From: Clostridium aminobutyricum
GTDB taxonomy: Bacteria; Bacillota; Clostridia; Peptostreptococcales; Anaerovoracaceae
Direction of reading: 5' to 3'
NCBI RefSeq assembly: GCF_017255415.1
Contig: NZ_JAFJZZ010000001.1
Location: 372,001 to 436,000, forward strand
Length of the DNA stretch: 64,000 nucleotides
In this document: positions 55,713-63,821 of the stretch, in pieces
Layout: each line of letters opens with the position of its first letter
Position numbering within the stretch: position 1 is the first letter of the stretch
Notes under the pieces: model-generated
Database searches by the model: none
What the model saw: only the letters and a program-made list of their open reading frames with translations
Told to the model about the DNA's origin: nothing
Position numbers and translations under genes: made by a program

Positions 55713-55797
55713 AAGGATTACCGCTTTCTACAATGGCGGTTAGTCCTAATATGTGAATTAAGCTAACCGTCTAAATTGTGAGTTTAGGCGGTTTTGC
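55713..55797 (+). ncRNA. Predicted antisense antitoxin RNA of a type I toxin-antitoxin pair
   Basis: Plus-strand promoter TTGCAT (55677-55682) and TATAAT (55701-55706), 18-base spacer, would start a short RNA near 55713. It ends at the hairpin ACCGTCTAAA/TTTAGGCGGT (about 55766-55792) followed by TTTT. The RNA is complementary to the 3' UTR of the minus-strand toxin mRNA, the convergent layout of txpA/RatA and bsrG/SR4 of Bacillus. No open frame of note in it. Confidence 0.65.
55715..55746 (-). terminator. Terminator of the toxin mRNA
   Basis: On the minus strand AGGACTAACCGC pairs with GCGGTAATCCT around an 11-base loop, followed by TTTTCTTT (plus positions 55707-55714). Confidence 0.65.
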
Positions 55798-55798
55798 A

Positions 55799-55879
55799 TT
55801 ATTTACGCTTGTGGAGGCACAAGGTAACAATAGCAATAATCAGTAATCCGAACTGAAAAAGCTCCGAATATGTGATCAT
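55799..55879 (-). CDS. Small hydrophobic toxin, TxpA/BsrG-like (putative holin-like toxin)
   Basis: A 26-residue peptide too short for routine calling. It begins MITYSELFQFG, continues with one hydrophobic stretch LLIIAIVTLCL and ends in a basic HKRK tail, as in the Firmicute putative holin-like toxins of type I systems. A very strong AGAGGAGGTG lies seven bases before the ATG, partly sequestered by a TCCT/AGGA pairing. A TGTTATAAG box lies near 55932-55939. An antisense RNA overlaps its 3' end. Membrane insertion on overexpression is the known effect in this class. Confidence 0.8.
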   Translation of the reverse strand: MITYSELFQFGLLIIAIVTLCLHKRK

Positions 55880-56122
55880 AAAACATCACCTCCTCTAAAG
55901 GAAGTGACCAACCGCCAAACGGTAATCCATACTTATAACATAACACCAAATGTAAAATAATTCAATATTTTAAATAAATAGTAAGATGATTTTTTTGACA
56001 ATAATTAATAAACAGTTTATAATGTTTGGCAATTCCTTGTTTTATTTAGATAAGGATATAAATTATTTTTAATAAACTTAATTTCATTTAGATATCAAAA
56101 CCATAGAGAGGAAATGTAACCG

Positions 56123-58018
56123 ATGCAGCTTAGTCTGGACATTATTTGGGTGACGATATGCGCTTGCTTTGTGTTTTTCATGCAGGCTGGTTTTACGTGC
56201 CTCGAAGTGGGTTTTATCCAAAGTAAAAATGTGATTTTTGTTGCCATAGAAAATCTTCTTACTTTCATGATTACTACCATTTGTTTTTCCATGATTGGAT
56301 TTCCGCTGATGTTTGGAAAAAGTTTTCATGAACTGATCGGAACCAGCCTTTGGGATTTGAAAAATGTGGATATCATCAATCCGCTTGGGTTTGCATTTGT
56401 TTTTCTGCAAATTATGTTCGCTGCGGTGGCTGTTACGATTTTTGCCGGCGCCATGTCGGAGCGTACGAAAATTATTCCGCTGCAGATTGCTGCTATTGTA
56501 AGCAGTATATTGATTTATCCTGTGTTTGGACATTGGGTCTGGGGAGGTAATTTTCTTGATCAGACCACTTGGCTTCAGAAATTAGGTTTTATCGATTGTG
56601 CCGGTGCGTCAGTGGTGCATATGACTTCGGGTTTTATTGCTCTTGCAGGTATAAAAGTTGTCGGAAAACGAAAAAAAACAATAGCCGGCAGATATAATAT
56701 TCCCTTTGCTACGCTTGGTGTATTTATCTTGTGGTTTGGTTGGATGGGCTTTAATGGAGCCAGCTTTTTCGCCTTCTCCGATAAAGTCGGGTTGGCGATC
56801 TTAAATACCAATTTATCGGCTTCCGCAGGGATGGCAGGGGCATTGGCCCTGAACTTCTTTGTGAAAAGAAAAGGAGGCTATCTAATATCTCTGTTTAACG
56901 GTGTACTTGGAGGGTTGGTGGCCATAACGGCTTGTTCTTATTATTGTACGCCGATTTCCGCCATTGCCTTGGGTTTTGTTTCCGGTGTTATCGTAGATGC
57001 TTCCAGTGATTTGCTGGACAAATGGCAATTGGATGATGCAGTAAACGCTGTCCCGGTTCATCTTTTTGGAGGAATCGCCGGATGCTTGCTGCTTCCATTT
57101 TTCATTCAGCCGCAATATTTAAATGCAGATAGTCGGATGGAGCAGTTTGGAATACAGTTCGTAGGCATTCTAGCGAATTTTGGTTGGGTATTTGGGATAT
57201 CCTATCTGATGTTTATCCTTCTCAATAAAATGATGGGCTTACGAGTGACACCGGAGGAAGAGAGAAAGGGATTAAATATAGTAGAGTTTGACGATTACTA
57301 TTCATGGGAAAAATACGTTGAAATATCCGGGTTTGAAGCTGAGATAAAAGAAAAAAATGATTTGCTGCGAAAACAGGCCAGACTGCTTGTAACTACGGAA
57401 GAACAGGAAAAGAAAAAACTGGCGAGAGATTTACATGATGGGGTAGGGCAGAGTCTAGCCGCCCTAAAATTGATTTTAGGACTTACAAAACGTCAGATGG
57501 AAGTGCAAGGAGAAGAAAAACTGGTAAAAAATACGGAAAAAGCCTCTCAATTAGCGGAAGATTCCATTCGGGAAATGCGCGGGATTTTAAACAATTTGAA
57601 GCCGAAAGCACTGGAAGAAAATGATTTATTGGGAGCAATTCAGGAACTTACGGAAAGTATCAATTCTTTAGAAAAAATTCATTGTAAACTGAACGTAGAG
57701 GACCCTTTGCCTCACTTTGATGAAACGGTAGCTTTAAACATCTATCGAGTGTTACAGGAAGCCGTGACCAATGTAATAAAGCATTCGAAAGCAAACCGAT
57801 TAATCCTCACTGCTTTTTTAAATAAAGAAAGTGATTTCTATATCTTTAAGGTAGAAGATGATGGAATCGGCTTTCCTATCAATGAAAAGGAATTTGGTGT
57901 AGGAATGATGTCGATGGGCGATCGGGTGAAGATGCTAGGCGGTTATTTTCATGTGCTGAGCGAAATCGGCAAGGGAACAACAGTTGTAATGGAGGTGCCT
58001 GTGGATGATGGAGAATAA
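56123..58018 (+). CDS. Ammonium transporter-histidine kinase fusion (Amt-HK sensor)
   Basis: A 631-aa fusion. Residues 1-385 are an 11-helix Amt domain: GHWVWGG, the twin-histidine sites His166 (SVVHMTSG) and His313 (VPVHLFGG), and the Asp of FIDCAG before the first His. A cytoplasmic linker and coiled helix follow, then a NarL-family kinase: phospho-His438 in LARDLHDGVGQSLAALKL and ATPase boxes EAVTNVIKHS and DDGIGF. Fusions of this type are ammonium-sensing kinases; one has been characterised from Kuenenia. The response regulator gene overlaps its end by 14 bases. Confidence 0.95.
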   Translation: MQLSLDIIWVTICACFVFFMQAGFTCLEVGFIQSKNVIFVAIENLLTFMITTICFSMIGFPLMFGKSFHELIGTSLWDLKNVDIINPLGFAFVFLQIMFAAVAVTIFAGAMSERTKIIPLQIAAIVSSILIYPVFGHWVWGGNFLDQTTWLQKLGFIDCAGASVVHMTSGFIALAGIKVVGKRKKTIAGRYNIPFATLGVFILWFGWMGFNGASFFAFSDKVGLAILNTNLSASAGMAGALALNFFVKRKGGYLISLFNGVLGGLVAITACSYYCTPISAIALGFVSGVIVDASSDLLDKWQLDDAVNAVPVHLFGGIAGCLLLPFFIQPQYLNADSRMEQFGIQFVGILANFGWVFGISYLMFILLNKMMGLRVTPEEERKGLNIVEFDDYYSWEKYVEISGFEAEIKEKNDLLRKQARLLVTTEEQEKKKLARDLHDGVGQSLAALKLILGLTKRQMEVQGEEKLVKNTEKASQLAEDSIREMRGILNNLKPKALEENDLLGAIQELTESINSLEKIHCKLNVEDPLPHFDETVALNIYRVLQEAVTNVIKHSKANRLILTAFLNKESDFYIFKVEDDGIGFPINEKEFGVGMMSMGDRVKMLGGYFHVLSEIGKGTTVVMEVPVDDGE

Positions 58019-58646
58019 AATTAAGATTTTTTTAGCGGACGACCATAAGATATTAAGAGAATCTCTTGAAATGCTCTTATCGCAGGAAGAAGATATTCAA
58101 GTGGTAGGACAGGCGGAAGACGGCCTGGAGACCGAAAAGCTTTTCCCGCAATTTGCGGCGGATATTTTACTGCTTGATATTTCCATGCCGAAAAAAAGCG
58201 GTTTGGATGTAGCGAAAAATTTGATTTATACGTATCCCGATTTAAAAGTGATTTTTTTGACAATGCATAAAAATGAGGAAATGCTGGCAGAGGCTTTTCA
58301 TACCGGAGCGAGAGGCTATGTCTTGAAAGAGAATGCCTTCGAAGAATTAATTACGGCGATTCGCAATGTGATGGACGGAAAAATCTATGTTTCTTCTGTA
58401 TTAGCGCCTGTCATGCTCAATGGATTTTTGCAAAATGAAAAAACAAATAAGGACTTGTCCGGAAGAGAAAGAGAAGTATTGAAACTTTTAGCAGAAGGAT
58501 TTAGTAATAAAGAAATTGCAGATTGCTTAATGATATCGATTAAGACCGTAGAAACACATCGGGCTAATATTATGCGCAAACATAATTTTAAGAATATTAC
58601 AGAACTGGTTTTATATGCTGCCAGAAATCACATTATCGAAATATAA
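58005..58646 (+). CDS. NarL/LuxR-type response regulator, partner of the Amt-HK
   Basis: A 213-aa regulator. Receiver domain with LADDHKI acidic pocket and phospho-acceptor Asp58 in LLLDISMPKKSG; C-terminal LuxR HTH (LSGREREVLKLLAEGFSNKE and KTVETHRANIMRKH). ATG at 58005 or 58008. It is translationally coupled to the sensor kinase upstream and lies before the ammonium transporter, its most likely target. Confidence 0.95.
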   Translation: MMENKIKIFLADDHKILRESLEMLLSQEEDIQVVGQAEDGLETEKLFPQFAADILLLDISMPKKSGLDVAKNLIYTYPDLKVIFLTMHKNEEMLAEAFHTGARGYVLKENAFEELITAIRNVMDGKIYVSSVLAPVMLNGFLQNEKTNKDLSGREREVLKLLAEGFSNKEIADCLMISIKTVETHRANIMRKHNFKNITELVLYAARNHIIEI

Positions 58647-58656
58647 GATTCAAAAT

Positions 58657-58720
58657 ATAAGGTTTTTTCCTGTCAATTATAGGGGTTTTATGGTATTTCC
58701 ATAAGAGCCTTATTTTTTTA
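58657..58720 (+). terminator. Terminator between the regulator and amt
   Basis: ATAAGG (58657-58662) pairs with CCTTAT (58708-58713), with an inner TTATGG/CCATAA hairpin, followed by a T7 run. The transporter gene therefore has its own promoter region. Confidence 0.7.
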
Positions 58721-58775
58721 TACTTATACATGACTTAATAAGTAAATCTCCTAAGACTGAAAGGAAGTGTAAAAG

Positions 58776-59990
58776 ATGATTAATTCAGGAGATACCGCAT
58801 TTATAATAATTTGTGCAGCATTAGTTTGTTTGATGACACCAGGATTAGCGTTCTTCTACGGAGGATTGGTATCAAGAAAAAATGTACTTACTATCATGAT
58901 GCAGAGCTTTGTATCCATGGGAGTAGTAACGGTTATATGGTTTGTTTTTGGATTCTCTCTGGCGTTTGGACCGGATATTCACGGTTTAATCGGAGGAACC
59001 AAGTATTTATTTCTAGAGGGTGTAGGGATGACGCCAAATCCAAGCTACGGTCCGACCATTCCGTTTATAACCTTTTTCAGTTATCAGCAAATGTTTGCGA
59101 TTATCACACCGGCTCTTATTACAGGAGCTTTTGCTGACCGCGTTAGCTTTAAGAGCTATTTAGTATTTTTAGTAGCTTGGAGCATTTTAATTTACATACC
59201 ATTGGCCCATTGGGTTTGGGGCGGCGGATTTTTACAGCAGATGGGTGTTATAGACTTTGCTGGAGGTATCGTAGTTCATGCAAGTGCAGGTTTAGCTGCT
59301 TTAGCATCTGTTTTCTTTGTAGGAAAGAGAAAGGTTATCGACCAAGTAGATTTGGAACCGCATAATATCACTTACGTTGCTTTGGGAACTGCGTTGCTAT
59401 GGTTCGGTTGGTTCGGATTTAACGCAGGCGGCGGATTAGCAGCAAACGGATTAGCCTCCACTTCCTTTATTAATACAGATATCAGTGCATCCGTTGCTAT
59501 GGTTACCTGGTTAATTATTTCTTGGGTACGAGAAAAGAAACCGAGTTTCGTTGGCGTACTTACAGGAGCGGTCGCAGGACTGGCTACGATAACTCCGGCC
59601 GCAGGATTTGTAAAGCCTTGGGCGGCTGTACTTATCGGATTGGCATCCAGTATTGTATGCTATGGTGCAGTACAATTCAGAAAGAAAGTGGATTGGGATG
59701 ATGCACTTGATGTTTGGGGCGTTCACGGTGTCGGCGGAATTTTAGGAAGTATTTTAGTCGGTGTATTTGCGGAGAAATCTATAAATGGAATAGATGGTCT
59801 CATTTATGGAGACGTTCACCAGTTCGGTGTACAGGTATTGGCAACTTTAATTGCGTCTGTTTATGCATTTGTTGTTACCTATTTGATTTTGAAAGTAATC
59901 AATAGATTCTTACCGGTTCGTGTAAGCGAAGAGGTAGAGATAATCGGGTTAGATGCGGCAATTCATAAAGAAGAAGCTTATCACATTTGA
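58776..59990 (+). CDS. amt: Ammonium transporter
   Basis: A 404-aa Amt channel. Family segments GDTAFIIICAALVCLMTPGL, FYGGLVSRKN, HWVWGGGFL; twin histidines His168 (VVHASAG) and His317 (WGVHGVGGI), with ADRVSFKSYL earlier. AAAGGAAG precedes the ATG. No PII (glnK) gene follows, so gating by PII would have to use a protein encoded elsewhere. A terminator follows. Confidence 0.97.
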   Translation: MINSGDTAFIIICAALVCLMTPGLAFFYGGLVSRKNVLTIMMQSFVSMGVVTVIWFVFGFSLAFGPDIHGLIGGTKYLFLEGVGMTPNPSYGPTIPFITFFSYQQMFAIITPALITGAFADRVSFKSYLVFLVAWSILIYIPLAHWVWGGGFLQQMGVIDFAGGIVVHASAGLAALASVFFVGKRKVIDQVDLEPHNITYVALGTALLWFGWFGFNAGGGLAANGLASTSFINTDISASVAMVTWLIISWVREKKPSFVGVLTGAVAGLATITPAAGFVKPWAAVLIGLASSIVCYGAVQFRKKVDWDDALDVWGVHGVGGILGSILVGVFAEKSINGIDGLIYGDVHQFGVQVLATLIASVYAFVVTYLILKVINRFLPVRVSEEVEIIGLDAAIHKEEAYHI

Positions 59991-60026
59991 CGCAAAACAT
60001 TAATATAGCGTGCAAGGGTTACTCTT

Positions 60027-60070
60027 TTAAAAGGCGGTTTTGAAATCATGTATTTCAGACCGCCTTTTTG
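60027..60070 (+). terminator. Terminator of amt
   Basis: AAAAGGCGGT and ACCGCCTTTTT pair, with an inner TGAAAT/ATTTCA hairpin. Confidence 0.85.
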
Positions 60071-60147
60071 CATAGGAATAAAAAATTAATAAATATGCGG
60101 GAATAAGTAATAAAATGCAGATAATATACAAAAATATGTATATTTCA

Positions 60148-60175
60148 TTGACAAAATGAATAAAAGTTGTATAAT
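60148..60175 (+). promoter_or_regulatory. Promoter of the arg operon with possible ARG box
   Basis: TTGACA (60148-60153) and TATAAT (60170-60175) with a 16-base spacer. The spacer reads AATGAATAAAAGTTGTAT, close to ArgR-type ARG boxes (TGAAT-AT-rich-ATTCA), with one good half. An arginine repressor binding here is inferred. Confidence 0.6.
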
Positions 60176-60228
60176 TATTGGATATACTAAAAAGTTTGCC
60201 TAAGAAAATGAAGCAGGAGGACGTAAAT

Positions 60229-61170
60229 ATGAGCTATAAAGTATTTATAGATGGACACGAAGGGACTACAGGACTGAGGATTGTAGATCGATTAAGCGCA
60301 AGGAAGGACATCGAAATAATCAACATAAATGAAGAAAACAGAAAAAACATCGAAGCAAGGGCAGAAAAAATCAATCAGGCTGATATCTCTTTTTTATGTC
60401 TGCCGGATGCGGCTTCTATTGAAATTGTTTCAGTAATTCCCAAAACCGCAAAAATATTAGATACATCAACAGCTCATAGAACCAATCCGGAGTGGGTATA
60501 CGGGTTACCGGAATTATCTCCGGAACAAAAAAGTAACATTCAACATTCCAATCGAGTAGCGGTTCCGGGATGTCATGCGACCGGGTTTATCGTGCTGACA
60601 AAGCCCATGGTAGCGTCAGGACTATGTGCTGCGGATTATCCGTTTTTCTGTGAATCCATAACCGGTTACAGCGGCGGCGGTAAAAAAACGATTGCGGCAT
60701 ATCATGAGGAGGGAAGATCGGAAGAATTATCTAGCCCTAGGCAGTATGGTCTAACTCAGCAGCATAAACACTTAAAAGAAATGAAAGCGATGACCGGAAT
60801 TGAATTTAATCCTATTTTCACACCTGTCATCAATGATTTTTATAATGGCATGTTGGTGACGGTTCCGATTCATACAAGATTTTTAAAAACAAAGGCTTCT
60901 GCGGCAGATATTCATAAGCTCTTTAAAAACTATTATAAAGGCAGTAAATTAGTTAAAGTGGCAGATTTCGGCTTCGAATTGGAGCTTGGCTTCCTAACAG
61001 CCAATACGCTGGCCGATAAGGACAATCTTCAACTGTTTATATACGGAAATGAAGAACAGGTGCTGCTGACAGCACGCTATGACAACTTAGGAAAAGGGGC
61101 TTCTGGTGCTGCGATTCAGTGCATGAATATTATGCTTGGACTGCCGGAAGAAGAAGGCCTTGTGATATAA
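60229..61170 (+). CDS. argC: N-acetyl-gamma-glutamyl-phosphate reductase (short type 2 form)
   Basis: A 313-aa NADPH enzyme of arginine synthesis. NADP site KVFIDGHEGTTGLRIVDRLS, catalytic Cys in RVAVPGCHATGFIVLT, and GYSGGGKKTIAAYHEE. The length and the HEGTTG motif match the short type 2 class rather than the longer form. ATG 60229 has GCAGGAGG upstream; an in-frame start at 60178 would lie within the promoter. Confidence 0.95.
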   Translation: MSYKVFIDGHEGTTGLRIVDRLSARKDIEIININEENRKNIEARAEKINQADISFLCLPDAASIEIVSVIPKTAKILDTSTAHRTNPEWVYGLPELSPEQKSNIQHSNRVAVPGCHATGFIVLTKPMVASGLCAADYPFFCESITGYSGGGKKTIAAYHEEGRSEELSSPRQYGLTQQHKHLKEMKAMTGIEFNPIFTPVINDFYNGMLVTVPIHTRFLKTKASAADIHKLFKNYYKGSKLVKVADFGFELELGFLTANTLADKDNLQLFIYGNEEQVLLTARYDNLGKGASGAAIQCMNIMLGLPEEEGLVI

Positions 61171-61190
61171 AAGAAGTGGGAGGATAGGAC

Positions 61191-62051
61191 ATGAAAATAG
61201 ATACACTCGAGAATGCACAGCTGTTAACCGATGCGCTGCCTTATATTCAGAAGTATTGTCATAAAACCATTGTCGTAAAATATGGCGGAAACGCGATGAT
61301 CAATGAAACGCTAAAGAAATCGGTCATGAAGGATATGGCGACTCTTTCTTTACTGGGAATCAAGGTGGTATTGGTTCATGGTGGAGGGCCTGAAATTAAC
61401 TATATGCTCGATAAAGTCGGTAAGGAATCCAAGTTTATCCATGGACTTCGATATACGGATTCTGAGACGATGGATGTGGTGCAAATGGTCTTAGCAGGAA
61501 AGGTAAATAAACAATTGGTTGCACTGATTCATCAACTGAAAGGAAAGGCAATCGGTTTATGCGGAATCGACGGAAATATGATCCAGGTGGAAAAGAAGGC
61601 AGGAGATGTTGATTTAGGATTTGTTGGTGAGATTACGAACATTCAGACAGAGGCGATTCAGATGGCTCTTGACAATGGCTTCATCCCCGTCATTGCGACA
61701 GTCGGTGCCGATGAAACAGGGCAGGTTTACAATATCAATGCCGATACGGCAGCCGCAGCAATTGCAAGTGCTCTAAAGGCAGAAAGGCTGATCTCCATGA
61801 CCGATATCAGAGGTTTGCTAATGGATAAAAATGATGAAGAAACATTGATTTCTGATATTGGTATTGAAGAAGTACCGGAGTTAATCGAAAAAGGCATTAT
61901 CAACGGCGGGATGATTCCTAAGATTGCAAGCTGTGTCGATGCCATCCATAATGGCCTGAATGAGGCGGCTATCATTGACGGCAGAAAAGAACATTCTATT
62001 TTACTGGAGCTATTTTCCGATCAAAGCATAGGAACCTTATTTCATAAGTAA
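61191..62051 (+). CDS. argB: Acetylglutamate kinase
   Basis: A 286-aa amino-acid-kinase-fold enzyme. Motifs: IVVKYGGNAMIN, VLVHGGGPEINYMLDKVGKE, VNKQLVALI and the C-terminal NGGMIPKIASCVDAI. GGGAGGA precedes the ATG. The form with a long N-terminal helix is often arginine-inhibited. It is 20 bases from argC. Confidence 0.98.
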   Translation: MKIDTLENAQLLTDALPYIQKYCHKTIVVKYGGNAMINETLKKSVMKDMATLSLLGIKVVLVHGGGPEINYMLDKVGKESKFIHGLRYTDSETMDVVQMVLAGKVNKQLVALIHQLKGKAIGLCGIDGNMIQVEKKAGDVDLGFVGEITNIQTEAIQMALDNGFIPVIATVGADETGQVYNINADTAAAAIASALKAERLISMTDIRGLLMDKNDEETLISDIGIEEVPELIEKGIINGGMIPKIASCVDAIHNGLNEAAIIDGRKEHSILLELFSDQSIGTLFHK

Positions 62052-62072
62052 GAGAGATTAAAGGAGAAAAGG

Positions 62073-63245
62073 ATGAACAGTTTAGAAATGAAGAAAAAAG
62101 AAAAAGAGTATATTTTGCAAACATATAATAGAAATGACCTATGCTTGACCAGTGGCAAAGGAGCGATTTGCTATACACCGGAAGGAAAGGAACTGATTGA
62201 TTTCTCTTCGGGAATCGGCGTGAATTCGTTAGGATTTTGTGATACGGGATGGGTTGAGGCGATCTCAAAGCAAGCAGCAATGCTTCAGCACGTGTCAAAT
62301 TTATTCTATACGGAACCTTGTGTTAACGTAGCGGAGATGCTTGTCGAGAGATCTGGTATGAAGCGGGTATTTTTTGCAAATTCCGGTGCGGAAGCAAACG
62401 AAGGGGCGATTAAGACGGCTAGGAAATACGGCAATACCAAGTACGGCAACGGCAGAAATGAAATCATTACGCTCGACAACTCTTTCCATGGCAGAACGAT
62501 GGCCACCATTACAGCGACAGGGCAAAAACATTATCATAAATTCTTTGATCCGTTTGTGCAAGGATTTACTTATATTGAGGCGAATGATCTATCTCAATTG
62601 CAGGATAGTATAAACGATAAAACCTGTGCTATAATAATAGAAACGGTTCAAGGAGAAGGAGGCGTTCTTCCTTTGGATAAGAACTATGTAAAACAAGTGG
62701 AGCAGCTATGCAAGGATAAAGATATTTTATTTATTATAGATGAGGTGCAGACCGGTATCGGCAGAACGGGCACACTGTTTTCCTATGAGCAGTTTGATGT
62801 AACACCGGACATTGTCACCGTTGCGAAAGGGCTCGGCGCGGGACTCCCGATCGGTGCGGTTTTATTTGGTGAGAAATGTGAGAATGTATTGGTATACGGA
62901 GATCATGGAACGACCTTTGGTGCCAACCCTGTCACTTGTGCAGGTGCAGAATATGTCTTGCATAAAATCGATGCAGATTTTCTTCAAGAAGTGAGTAAAA
63001 AAGGAGAATACATAAAATCAGCTATTGGCGCAATGCCAGGCGTAAAAGAAGTCTCTGGATTGGGAATGATGCTGGGTGTCAGTCTGGAGGGTAAAACAGC
63101 AGGCGAAGTGGTTACAAACTGCATTCAAGAAGGGCTCCTATTGCTGACTGCAAAGGATCGAGTGAGATTACTTCCGCCGCTTACGATTACCTATGAAGAA
63201 ATGGATAAAGGACTGGAAATCTTGAAAAAAGTATTGAGTGCATAA
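62073..63245 (+). CDS. argD: Acetylornithine aminotransferase
   Basis: A 390-aa class III PLP aminotransferase. The PLP lysine lies in DIVTVAKGLGAGLPIGAVLF; others are FFANSGAEANEGAIKTARKY and FIIDEVQTGIGRTGTLFSYE. AAAGGAG precedes the ATG. argJ and argF, needed to complete the pathway, are not in the window. Confidence 0.97.
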   Translation: MNSLEMKKKEKEYILQTYNRNDLCLTSGKGAICYTPEGKELIDFSSGIGVNSLGFCDTGWVEAISKQAAMLQHVSNLFYTEPCVNVAEMLVERSGMKRVFFANSGAEANEGAIKTARKYGNTKYGNGRNEIITLDNSFHGRTMATITATGQKHYHKFFDPFVQGFTYIEANDLSQLQDSINDKTCAIIIETVQGEGGVLPLDKNYVKQVEQLCKDKDILFIIDEVQTGIGRTGTLFSYEQFDVTPDIVTVAKGLGAGLPIGAVLFGEKCENVLVYGDHGTTFGANPVTCAGAEYVLHKIDADFLQEVSKKGEYIKSAIGAMPGVKEVSGLGMMLGVSLEGKTAGEVVTNCIQEGLLLLTAKDRVRLLPPLTITYEEMDKGLEILKKVLSA

Positions 63246-63288
63246 AGAGAAAGTCACATGCTCCCAATGCAGACAGAAAGGATAGAAC

Positions 63289-63633
63289 GTGGGTGCAGTA
63301 AAAGTCAAGGAAGTGAATTTAGAGAGAGGAAACCCTACAGTAGATGTAGCGATGAGAAAATTGGTTGACGAACTTACGACGGCAAAACGAACCGGCTATC
63401 GTGCCGTTATCGTGATACACGGATATGGTTCTTCCGGCGTAGGAGGGGCTATCAAAGTAGCTTTAAAAAGTAAACTTCGAGAAGGAAGTTTGAGAGGCGT
63501 TGTGCGTGAATCTGTTGGCGGGGAAGAATGGCTGAATCGAAAACGTCAATTCGTTGAAATTTGCACTCAGCTTAGAGACTTCAGTACGTATATAGACGGA
63601 AACCGCGGATTAACCGTAGTTCTATTAAAATAG
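63289..63633 (+). CDS. Smr-domain protein
   Basis: A 114-aa Smr (MutS2 C-terminal-like) domain. The hallmark VIVIHGYGSSGVGGAIKVAL is clear, with VKEVNLERGNPTVDVAM at the N terminus. In MutS2 this domain acts as an endonuclease; stand-alone Firmicute forms are uncharacterised. GTG start at 63289 with AAGGA upstream. It is 43 bases after argD and ends in the dispersed repeat copy B. Confidence 0.85.
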   Translation: MGAVKVKEVNLERGNPTVDVAMRKLVDELTTAKRTGYRAVIVIHGYGSSGVGGAIKVALKSKLREGSLRGVVRESVGGEEWLNRKRQFVEICTQLRDFSTYIDGNRGLTVVLLK

Positions 63634-63634
63634 T

Positions 63635-63700
63635 AAAAAAGTCCTCTTCGAGGAACTTTTAGCTCCCATTCGGTCGCATTTTATCCGTAGACTTTTTGAT
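63635..63700 (+). repeat. Dispersed repeat, copy B
   Basis: AAGTCCTCTTCGAGGAACTT onward matches 8731-8776 (about 85% over 46 bases). The element is bracketed by AAAAAGTC (63636-63643) and GACTTTTT (63690-63697), an outer inverted repeat that copy A lacks, so it may double as a terminator for the Smr gene. Confidence 0.7.
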
Positions 63701-63740
63701 ATTCCATCAATATCGCAAGCAATATTTTCCTACATAATAA

Positions 63741-63790
63741 AAAAGGGTCGAGTAATTCAGTTCAATGCTGAGTTGCCCGACCTTCTTTTT
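63741..63790. terminator. Bidirectional terminator
   Basis: GGGTCGAGTAATTCAG pairs with CTGAGTTGCCCGACC (one mismatch, two wobbles) around a short loop, with A and T runs outside. It serves the minus-strand gene to the right and the plus-strand arg operon. Confidence 0.8.
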
Positions 63791-63821
63791 CCTTGTAACG
63801 ACTAAGAGCAGCAACTATTAT

